The notes under the pieces are model-generated. The model was not told the origin of the DNA, ran no database searches, and saw only the letters and a program-made list of their open reading frames with translations. From NCBI GenBank assembly GCA_021778315.1, contig JAJYCQ010000008.1, forward strand, positions 1 through 52,255: a stretch of DNA of 52,255 bases, read 5' to 3'. A program made the position numbers and the translations under genes. Origin of the DNA: Acidobacteriota bacterium (lineage in GTDB: Bacteria; Acidobacteriota; Terriglobia; Terriglobales; Acidobacteriaceae). Position 1 is the stretch's first letter. The number at the start of each line of letters is the position of its first letter. Below are positions 15,436 to 22,708 of the stretch, piece after piece.

Positions 15436-16914
15436 TCATTGGTTTATGGCTCGCTGCGGCACGCCCCATTTGTAGGTCATCTCGACGTACCCATACTGCG
15501 CTGTTCGCCCAACCGGGTAGATGGCTCCGATCACGCTCTTGCCCCAGGCATGCGCGTAGTAGGCCGAGAGCGTGAGGCTCTTCGATATCTCGTAGTCTGC
15601 AGACACATCGAACACAGACGCAAAGCTGGAGTGAAGATTTGCAGGACGTCCGACGAAGCCAAAGACTTTATTGTCGTACGCGCCGCCACCCTGATACCAC
15701 AGGTCTTTGTTCGACGTCAGCTGCAGAAAGTGCATGTCCGAGCGAATCGCAAGATGCCTGATTGGCTTGTCGATCAACTGCACAAACTGATCCTTGCTGT
15801 TCATCATGTTGTAAAAGGGAAAGCGCGCATACACACGCGGCGTCGGGAGCACCTGGAAGAAGGTGTTGTGCTGATTATCGGTGGGATTGTTGTCGCCTGT
15901 GCTGCGAAGGAGTCCGGCCCTCACCCATGGCGCGGAGCGAAGCTGCGTCGCGTGATAGCCGCCTTCGACGGCCACTGCTCCAGCGCGATGTGTCAGCAGT
16001 CCCCAGTCGCCGTTCTGCAGCACGCCCCAGCCGAGCAGATCGAACTTGCCGGCTCCTGCAGGAATTGACGTAAGGAAATCGGCACCATAGCTGCCCAGAC
16101 GGATATTCTTGTGATCGGCTTGTCGCACGGCTAGAGCGCGGTTGTCGGTCTTTGTCAGCCCTGTCCGACCGTCGTGATAGTCCATCGTAAACACACGCCA
16201 CAGAAGGCGCTTGCTGAAGTCGTACTTGCTGTACGCCAGATACTGCAGGTCGACGTTCAGCTCAGGGTTCGCGTTCATGTTGAAGACGCCCTGGTCGGCT
16301 CGAGCCGCCATGGCGGTCACGTCCCACGTCTTACCGTCGAGGTGGCTGTCTACGCCATCAAAGCTCCGCTGGCCATTGGAGAAACCAAAATTTCCGACGA
16401 GCCGCTGCGCGATTCTGCTTGTCTGCAAAAACTTTAAATCAAGGTCCTTTGGTGTGGTCTCTTCGCCATCGAAAAATTCAAAGCGTCCCACGCGGAGCGA
16501 GCTTCCGGGATTGCTCCCGTGAAAGCGGATGAATCCCTGCTTCAGTGCTGCCGCCGCATCTTCTGTCTGATTGTTGTTGGAGGCATAGTACGTTCCGCCG
16601 AGCCCTAGTTGCCCCTGCGCCGTCACGGGCGAGACCGCGTCGCTGGGAAGGAATAACTCGGACGGCTGCGTTAGTTCAAGCTCCCAATCGAACGTCCGCC
16701 GCTTTTGCGCGACAGCAACTCTCAACAACGATTCCAGATACCCGTAGGTCTCCGGGTTCGGCGTCGCGGTAAACCATTCAAACGTGTCCACGCGCGTGCG
16801 GTCATACACCGTAACGCTGACCGGCGACTTGGAGGGAGACAATAGTTGAGGCGTCTGCGCCAGGCAGGAGATCGAGAAGAGAGTTGAGAAAAAGAGTGGC
16901 AGGGGTCGTTTCAA
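15436..16914 (-). CDS. Outer-membrane porin, alginate-export family, probable nitrate porin
   Basis: A 492-residue beta-barrel protein. The first 22 residues form a signal peptide (KR, a hydrophobic core with FFSTLFSISCLA, cleavage before QTPQ). The body has alternating aromatic/polar strands and ends with YGYVEMTYKWG, typical of alginate-export (AlgE-like) porins. The start chosen is TTG at 16914, because it has GAGG about nine bases upstream and puts the signal peptide at the N-terminus. An ATG at 16950 would add 12 residues without a ribosome site. No alginate genes are nearby. Location beside the regulator and nitrate operon suggests passage of nitrate or nitrite across the outer membrane (inference). 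It ends 202 bp before the regulator gene on the same strand. Confidence 0.75.
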   Translation of the reverse strand: MKRPLPLFFSTLFSISCLAQTPQLLSPSKSPVSVTVYDRTRVDTFEWFTATPNPETYGYLESLLRVAVAQKRRTFDWELELTQPSELFLPSDAVSPVTAQGQLGLGGTYYASNNNQTEDAAAALKQGFIRFHGSNPGSSLRVGRFEFFDGEETTPKDLDLKFLQTSRIAQRLVGNFGFSNGQRSFDGVDSHLDGKTWDVTAMAARADQGVFNMNANPELNVDLQYLAYSKYDFSKRLLWRVFTMDYHDGRTGLTKTDNRALAVRQADHKNIRLGSYGADFLTSIPAGAGKFDLLGWGVLQNGDWGLLTHRAGAVAVEGGYHATQLRSAPWVRAGLLRSTGDNNPTDNQHNTFFQVLPTPRVYARFPFYNMMNSKDQFVQLIDKPIRHLAIRSDMHFLQLTSNKDLWYQGGGAYDNKVFGFVGRPANLHSSFASVFDVSADYEISKSLTLSAYYAHAWGKSVIGAIYPVGRTAQYGYVEMTYKWGVPQRAINQ

Positions 16915-17211
16915 ATGAGTCCACCTCAGTGGGAGAAGATGCTCGCGCATGGCGCGAGGGCGTTGGAGCAGACGCACGGAGAGGCTCCAGGCCGTACGCC
17001 ACGTCGTCGGGTAGTTTTTTGTAAGGACCGCATCAGGGCAGTCGTCCTTCGCGACGGCGCGAGCCATCGAGTTACTTCTGCCGCCCAGTTCAGTGTGACG
17101 TGGGAGAACGGGTCGGCATCGTCTATCATGCGCGAGTCACGTCAGGGTGTCGCGCTGCGTTGCGGGGATTTGTGAGGTATAGCATGGCGCTTCTTCCCGC
17201 GCAATCCCTAA

Positions 17212-17234
17212 TCGTGGAAATGCTGATTTCACGA
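17212..17234. promoter_or_regulatory. Inverted repeat upstream of the nirA promoter
   Basis: TCGTG[G]AAAT (17212-17221) and ATTTCACGA (17226-17234) form a 9-bp dyad with one extra G around GCTG. It lies about 50 bp upstream of the -35 box of the nirA promoter, a position suited to an activator binding site. The protein that would bind it is unknown. Confidence 0.4.
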
Positions 17235-17286
17235 CGCAATCCCTGTGTCCGCTTCTTCTCATAGTCCTCTCTACCCAAAACTCTGC

Positions 17287-17322
17287 TTGCGGTTCCGGCC
17301 AACTTGCTTTAGAATCCAGCTA
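17287..17322 (+). promoter_or_regulatory. Sigma-70-type promoter of the nirA operon
   Basis: -35 TTGCGG (17287-17292), 17-bp spacer, -10 TAGAAT (17310-17315), predicting a start near 17322. This gives an untranslated leader of about 245 nt before the nirA ATG at 17569, long enough for antitermination control by the ANTAR regulator encoded next door. Confidence 0.5.
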
Positions 17323-17340
17323 TCCGATGGCGCCTGGCTC

Positions 17341-17389
17341 TTGCAGAGTTGCAGCCCGCGGCCGGATCAGCACCATGCTGTGCTGGTCC
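17341..17389 (+). promoter_or_regulatory. Candidate dual-hairpin (ANTAR-target-like) in the nirA leader
   Basis: Hairpin P2 is strong: GGATCAGCAC (17364-17373), loop CATGCT, GTGCTGGTCC (17380-17389), ten pairs with one G-U. Nine bases upstream a weaker P1 can form: TTGC (17341-17344), loop AGAGTT, GCAG (17351-17354). P1 has the A1/G4 hexaloop characteristic of ANTAR targets; the P2 loop has G4 but C at position 1. The remainder of the leader to 17568 has only small hairpins and no obvious terminator with a U-tract. The assignment rests on hexaloop size, spacing and the neighbouring ANTAR gene. Confidence 0.4.
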
Positions 17390-17568
17390 TGCGAACCTAC
17401 CTCGATAACTTCAGCCTCCTCGATGAGCTGTGCATTCACCGCACTCTGTGCCGTTAGAGTCCAGATTGTCTTTGACTGAAGCCCTTCCACGCTTCCATCA
17501 AAACCTCCAGAACTCCGCACGGTACAGCCGCTGTCTCTCTCGACCCAGCTTTCCCGGAGATCTGAAGC

Positions 17569-19347
17569 ATGCCTGCCGCCTCACTCGACAACCCGGCCTT
17601 CACGGAAGAGCAGAAGCATTATCTGCAAGGTTTCTTCGCTGGTCTGCAGCACCGCGGAGCGGTTCCCTTCGCTGGTTACCTCCCCGACGGGCGCATCACG
17701 AACGACCCAACGACAAGGGCCGCCAACCTCGCCACGGAAGAACCCGAAGCGTCCTACTTCGGCACGCCGATCAGTGAGCTTTGTCGCGAGGAGCTTTGGA
17801 AGTACGAACAGAATCCCCTCGACCTCTGGGAGAAACTCGTTGCCCACGCCAGTGAAGATCGCGCCCCTGAGGCTGCCGACATCTTCCGCTTCAAGTTCCA
17901 TGGCCTGTTCTACGTCGCTCCTGCGCAAGATTCCTTCATGCTTCGTCTGCGTGCGCCCGGCGGTTTTCTCACCTCGGCGCAGATGCGCGGCCTCGCAGAC
18001 ATGGCGGAGGACTGGGGCGCCGGCCGCTGCGACCTCACCACGCGCGCCAATGTGCAGATCCGGGAGTTCCAGCCACGCGACATCGTTCGCGTGCTCAACA
18101 AGGTGCAGTCGCTCGGCATGACCTCGCGCGGCTCCGGCGCGGACAACATTCGCAACATCACCGCATCTCCGCTCTCCGGCCTCGACCCCACTGAGTTGCT
18201 CGATGTCAAGCCGCTTGCCTCAGCGCTCCAGCACTACATCTCTAACTCGCGTGATCTCTACGGGCTTCCACGCAAGTTCAACGTCGCCTTCGATAGCGGC
18301 GGCGATATCTCCGTGCTTGCCGACACCAACGACATCGGCTTCGTTGCGGTTGAAGTAGGTGAGGGGACTGACATCCCCGCGGGCATTTACTTCCGCGTTC
18401 TTCTCTGCGGCATCACGGGCCATCGTCAATTCGCCACCGACTCCGGCCTTCTTCTTCGTCCCGACCAGGCTGTCGCCGTCGCCGTCGCAATGATCCGCGT
18501 CTTCATTGCCCATGGCGACCGCACCGACCGCAAGAAGGCGCGCCTGAAATATCTCATCGACAAGTGGGGCATCGCGAAGTTTCTTGAGGCGACAGAAAAA
18601 CGCCTCGCCTTTCCACTGATGTACTTTCCTGCGGCCGACTGCCTGCCCCGCCGCGCCATCGACCGCGCCGGCCACATCGGGATTCATCTGCAGCTCCAGC
18701 CTGGACTCGTGTCCATCGGCGTCGTGGTGCCCGTCGGCCGCCTTCCCGTTGCGCAGATGCGCGCTCTTGCATGCATCGCCGAAGAGTATGGCAGCGGAGA
18801 ATTGCGCCTCACCGTCTGGCAGAACCTTATTCTTCCAAACATTCCCACTGATCAGCTCGAAGCCGCGCAACAGTCCCTCCGCGATGCCGGCCTGGATTAC
18901 ACCGCGGGTCCAGTGCTCAGCGGCACCGTTGCCTGCACCGGCAACCAGGGCTGCCGCTATGCCGCCTCCGATACCAAGACGCACGCTGTCGCTCTCGCCA
19001 ACTCACTCGATCAGCATTTCAACATCCTCGGTCCCATCAACCTGCACGTCACCGGCTGCCACCACTCCTGCGCGCAGCACTACATCGGCGACATCGGCCT
19101 TATGGGCGTCAAGGTATCGGGTGAAGAAGGCTATCAAGTCCTGCTCGGCGGCGGCGCGGACGCTGACCAGGGCCTTGCACGCGAACTCATTCCCGCCATC
19201 AAATTTTCCGAACTGACGCCTGTTCTCCACCGCCTCTTCCACGCCTACAATGAACAGCGCTCCGGGCAGGAATCATTCCTCGGGTTCGCGCGCCGTCATA
19301 GCATCGAACAGCTCCGCGCGTTCTGCGCACCGGAGGCAGCGCGATGA
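17569..19347 (+). CDS. nirA: Siroheme [4Fe-4S] nitrite reductase (NirA type)
   Basis: A 592-residue enzyme of the nitrite/sulfite reductase family that would reduce nitrite to ammonium with six electrons in the cytoplasm. It has two ferredoxin-like half domains and two siroheme-binding regions. The cluster/siroheme ligands are Cys456 and Cys462 (ACTGNQGC) and Cys497 and Cys501 (CHHSC). The ACTGN signature is typical of nitrite rather than sulfite reductases. The N-terminus carries FTEEQKHYLQGFFAGL (about 11-26), which recurs in the next protein and may be a docking element. A CGGAGA ribosome site lies 8-9 bp before the ATG. The next gene overlaps by 4 bp (ATGA), so the reductase and its flavoprotein are translationally coupled. 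Sulfite reductase is the alternative reading, less likely given the nitrate genes. Confidence 0.88.
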   Translation: MPAASLDNPAFTEEQKHYLQGFFAGLQHRGAVPFAGYLPDGRITNDPTTRAANLATEEPEASYFGTPISELCREELWKYEQNPLDLWEKLVAHASEDRAPEAADIFRFKFHGLFYVAPAQDSFMLRLRAPGGFLTSAQMRGLADMAEDWGAGRCDLTTRANVQIREFQPRDIVRVLNKVQSLGMTSRGSGADNIRNITASPLSGLDPTELLDVKPLASALQHYISNSRDLYGLPRKFNVAFDSGGDISVLADTNDIGFVAVEVGEGTDIPAGIYFRVLLCGITGHRQFATDSGLLLRPDQAVAVAVAMIRVFIAHGDRTDRKKARLKYLIDKWGIAKFLEATEKRLAFPLMYFPAADCLPRRAIDRAGHIGIHLQLQPGLVSIGVVVPVGRLPVAQMRALACIAEEYGSGELRLTVWQNLILPNIPTDQLEAAQQSLRDAGLDYTAGPVLSGTVACTGNQGCRYAASDTKTHAVALANSLDQHFNILGPINLHVTGCHHSCAQHYIGDIGLMGVKVSGEEGYQVLLGGGADADQGLARELIPAIKFSELTPVLHRLFHAYNEQRSGQESFLGFARRHSIEQLRAFCAPEAAR

Positions 19348-21101
19348 AGCCAACCGTCCCGTTCATCCCGGACGAAGCACCCTTCACGTCCGAGCAGCGC
19401 GCCTGGCTCAACGGCTTCCTCGCCGGCGTCTACTCCACCGCTGAAGCCCCACCTGCGAAAGCTCCGTCCGTATCGCGCAGAATCGCCGTACTCTTTGCCA
19501 CCCAGAGCGGAACCAGCGAGCGCCTCGCAAAAAAACTCGTCAAGGAACTCAAGCAGCAAGGCCACAACCCCGAGCTGGCCTCGCTCGACACGTACACCAC
19601 CGCCTCTCTCGCCGAGCAGACACACGCACTCGTGCTCGCTAGCACCTACGGCGAAGGCGATCCGCCTGACGGCGCGCAAGCCTTCGCCGAGTCTCTTCAC
19701 CTTCTCTCTGCCCCGCGTCTCGACAACCTGCGTTACGCTGTCTTTGCTCTCGGTGATACCAGCTACGAGCACTTCTGCAAGTTCGGTGCCGATCTCGACG
19801 CTCGCTTCTACGCTCTCGGCGGCACGCGTCTGTGCGATCGTGTCGACTCCGGCGTCGAGGTCGACGAGCCCTTCGGGCAATGGAAGAAGGCGGTCTTCGC
19901 CAACCTCTCCGCAACGCCCAGCTCTGTTCCATCAGCTGCAATCGCGCAACCGGTAAGCAGCTCCGCCGGGCCCCACACCCACACGCGCGACAATCCCTAC
20001 CTCGCTGAGGTCATCGACAAGCATCCGCTCACGCACGAAGTCTCCAGCAAGCTGACCGTGCACGTGGGCATCTCGCTACAGGGCTCAACGGTCCACTATG
20101 AGGCCGGTGACGCCTGTGGAGTCATCGCGCAGAACGACCCCGCCGTGGTGGAAGAGATTCTCACCCGCACCAACTTTGCGCTCGATGCCGTCGTCACACT
20201 GCCCAAGCTCGGCGCAACCACGCTCCTCGAAGCCCTCACGCACCATCTCCAACCCTCTCGCCTTACCCGCAAGACCGTGCAGGCCTACGCTGCCCTAGGC
20301 GACTGCCGCAAACTTCAGCATCTCCTCTCCGCCGATGCCCACAAAGATCTCGACAGCTACATGCACGGTCGCGGCCTTATTGACCTCATCGAGGAGTGCC
20401 CGGGTCTCCTGACATCGCCCACGCAGCTCGTCGGCATCCTTCCGAAGCTCTCCACGCGGCTTTACTCCATCTCCTCCAGCCCCTTGTTCCACCGCGAGGA
20501 ACTCCACACCACGGTGGCCGTCGTCCGTTATCACGCGCACAATCGCGAGCGCGGCGGTGTCTGTTCCACCATGCTCAGCGACCGCACGCCGCTTGGAGCG
20601 CGCGTCCCTATCTACATCCAGCCCAACAAGAAGTTCCGGCTTCCCGCCGACCCCACGGCGCCCATCATCATGATCGGGCCGGGCACCGGCATTGCCCCCT
20701 TCCGAGCTTTCCTGCACGAGCGCCGCGCGCTCGGCGCCACCGGCCGCAACTGGCTCTTCTTCGGCGAGCGCAGTGCTCGCACCGACTTCTTCTATCGCGA
20801 CGAGCTCGAGGCCATGCTCCGCGACGGTCATCTCACCCGCCTCGAAACCGCCTTCTCTCGCGACCAGGAGCAAAAGGTCTACGTGCAGAACCGCATGATC
20901 GAGTCCGGCACCGAGGTCTGGAAGTGGCTCGATGAAGGCGCCTCCATCTATGTCTGCGGCGATGCCTCCCGCATGGCCAAGGACGTCGACGCCGCTCTTC
21001 ATCGCCTCATCGAAGCGCATGGACAAATGGACGCCGAGGCTTCCAAAGAGTTCGTTCACGAGTTGCAGGAACAGAATCGCTATCACCGCGACGTCTACTA
21101 A
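19344..21101 (+). CDS. CysJ-like NADPH flavoprotein, probable electron donor to NirA
   Basis: A 585-residue diflavin reductase. Residues 14-31 repeat the NirA motif (FTSEQRAWLNGFLAGVYS). The FMN-binding flavodoxin domain (about 46-190) begins with the TQSGT loop at 53-57. The FAD domain has RLYSISS from residue 372 and GGVCS. The NADPH domain has GPGTGIAPFRAF from about 445 and YVCGDASRMA, and the protein ends in RYHRDVY as CysJ proteins do. It would pass electrons NADPH-FAD-FMN-siroheme. No NirBD-type domain is present, so NirA depends on this separate protein instead of ferredoxin. It overlaps nirA by 4 bp and is followed after 29 bp by the DmsBC-like gene. Confidence 0.88.
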   Translation: MKPTVPFIPDEAPFTSEQRAWLNGFLAGVYSTAEAPPAKAPSVSRRIAVLFATQSGTSERLAKKLVKELKQQGHNPELASLDTYTTASLAEQTHALVLASTYGEGDPPDGAQAFAESLHLLSAPRLDNLRYAVFALGDTSYEHFCKFGADLDARFYALGGTRLCDRVDSGVEVDEPFGQWKKAVFANLSATPSSVPSAAIAQPVSSSAGPHTHTRDNPYLAEVIDKHPLTHEVSSKLTVHVGISLQGSTVHYEAGDACGVIAQNDPAVVEEILTRTNFALDAVVTLPKLGATTLLEALTHHLQPSRLTRKTVQAYAALGDCRKLQHLLSADAHKDLDSYMHGRGLIDLIEECPGLLTSPTQLVGILPKLSTRLYSISSSPLFHREELHTTVAVVRYHAHNRERGGVCSTMLSDRTPLGARVPIYIQPNKKFRLPADPTAPIIMIGPGTGIAPFRAFLHERRALGATGRNWLFFGERSARTDFFYRDELEAMLRDGHLTRLETAFSRDQEQKVYVQNRMIESGTEVWKWLDEGASIYVCGDASRMAKDVDAALHRLIEAHGQMDAEASKEFVHELQEQNRYHRDVY

Positions 21102-21130
21102 GACCAGCGCACGCTGAAAGGGATCCACCA

Positions 21131-22708
21131 TTGTCTCTCCCACTCCACGAACGCGCGAACGACGGAAGCAGCTTCGATCTCGTGCGGCTCTCTCTGCTCG
21201 AGTCCGGCGCACCCGCGCGCGTGGTCAATTCCCTCATCCCCGAGCGCGCCCTCGAGCCCGGTGAGCAGTATCGCTTTCACTTCGACATGACCAAGTGCAT
21301 CGGCTGCCGCTCGTGCGAAGTCGCCTGCAACGAACAGAACGGCAATCCCTATGACATCAACTGGCGTCGCGTCGGGGAGCTTGAGGGCGGAAGCTACCCC
21401 GACACGCTGCGCCACTATCTCTCCATGGGCTGCAACCATTGCCTCGACGCCGACTGCGTCAAGGGCTGCCCCGTCGAGGCCTACACCAAGGACCCCATCA
21501 CCGGCATCGTTCTTCACTCCGCCGACGCCTGCATCGGTTGCCAGTATTGCGTCTGGAACTGCCCCTACTCCGTCCCCCAGTTCAACGCCGAGCGAGGTGT
21601 CGTCGGCAAGTGCGACATGTGCCAGGGCCGCCTTGCTGAAGGCCTTGAGCCAGCCTGCGTCAACGCGTGCCCCGAGCACGCAATCGAAATAGAGATCGTC
21701 AACAAGGCCGAGTGGAAGGCTGACTTCGCCGCGGCCGACTCGCCCGGAATGCCTGCCGCGCGCCACACCCTCTCCACCACGCGCATCACGCTTCCGCCAG
21801 CCGTCGCCGGTGGCGAACTCGAGCGTGTCGACAACGGCCTGATCCGCGCCGAGCATCCCCACTGGTCGCTCGTCTTCATGACCACCATGGTGCAGGCCGT
21901 CGTCGGCGCTCTGGTCGTCATGCTGCTCGCGCACGCCACCGACACGGTCAGCCTTACCTTGCTCGCCCTCGTCACAGGGGTCGCGCTCAACATCTCCGTC
22001 TTCCACCTCGGCCGCCCTGCCTACGCGTGGCGCGCACTCAAAATGTGGCGTCGCTCCTGGCTCAGCCGCGAGGTCCTGCTCTTCGCGCTCTTCTTCCTCA
22101 GCATCGGCGCATGCACTGCCGCCTCCTGGACTCAAACCCTCGGCCTCTCCCATATCCCCAGCGCTGTTCCACTTCTCGGCTGGGCAGCAGCCTTCTTCGG
22201 AGTCCTCGGCACCATCGCCAGCGCTAACATCTATCTGGTGCCCGCGCGCCCCTCGTGGAACATGATCCACACCCCACTGGATTTTCTACTCTCCGCGTCC
22301 CTGATGGGCGTCATCCTCGCACCCGTATTGGAGAAGGCCGCGACCCTCCTGGGCCACCTCGCACCACGCGACTTCGCGCACACTCCGGTTCACTACGCCA
22401 CATGGCTAGTAGTCCTGATCGCCGCTCTGTGGCTCACCAACCAGATCATTCGCTTGCTCCGTCTGCGCGGCTCCTCGCTCTTTGAAGGCCGTGCCTCCTT
22501 CGCTCTCATGCGCGGCGCTCTCCTGCGCCCTACAGTGATCTCATCCTTCGCACTCGTTCTCCTCTCCGCCGGCATCATCCTCACTGGCGTCTGGACCCTC
22601 GGCCTCTTCTGCGCAATATTCGCAGTTCTCAGCACTCGTTATCTCTTCTTCGTCTCGGTCGTGCCGCTCAGCATGGGCCTCAGCTTCCTTCGTCAGAGGT
22701 CCGCATGA
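21131..22708 (+). CDS. Fused DmsB-DmsC-like iron-sulfur/membrane electron-transfer protein
   Basis: A 525-residue fusion. The N-terminal 200 residues form a DmsB-like ferredoxin with 16 cysteines in four groups: 56/59/62/66, 101/104/109/113, 134/137/140/144 and 161/164/176/180, enough for four [4Fe-4S] clusters. From about 210 to 520 there are roughly eight hydrophobic helices of the DmsC (quinol-oxidising anchor) type. In DMSO-reductase systems these are separate subunits passing electrons from menaquinol to a molybdoenzyme. Here the fusion lies immediately before a nitrate reductase with which it shares an ATGA overlap at 22705, so that enzyme is the likely partner. The TTG start at 21131 is preceded by AAAGGG. 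No Tat or Sec signal is visible, so the ferredoxin part would face the cytoplasm. Confidence 0.85.
   Translation: MSLPLHERANDGSSFDLVRLSLLESGAPARVVNSLIPERALEPGEQYRFHFDMTKCIGCRSCEVACNEQNGNPYDINWRRVGELEGGSYPDTLRHYLSMGCNHCLDADCVKGCPVEAYTKDPITGIVLHSADACIGCQYCVWNCPYSVPQFNAERGVVGKCDMCQGRLAEGLEPACVNACPEHAIEIEIVNKAEWKADFAAADSPGMPAARHTLSTTRITLPPAVAGGELERVDNGLIRAEHPHWSLVFMTTMVQAVVGALVVMLLAHATDTVSLTLLALVTGVALNISVFHLGRPAYAWRALKMWRRSWLSREVLLFALFFLSIGACTAASWTQTLGLSHIPSAVPLLGWAAAFFGVLGTIASANIYLVPARPSWNMIHTPLDFLLSASLMGVILAPVLEKAATLLGHLAPRDFAHTPVHYATWLVVLIAALWLTNQIIRLLRLRGSSLFEGRASFALMRGALLRPTVISSFALVLLSAGIILTGVWTLGLFCAIFAVLSTRYLFFVSVVPLSMGLSFLRQRSA

Noticed and set aside
17320..17520. A 66-codon minus-strand frame inside the nirA leader
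   Set aside because: No ribosome site or family, and it lies over the strong hairpin of the leader; more likely non-coding.
17569..19347. Sulfite reductase hemoprotein (CysI) call
   Set aside because: The ACTGN cluster motif and the nitrate gene context favour nitrite reductase, although the flavoprotein is CysJ-like.
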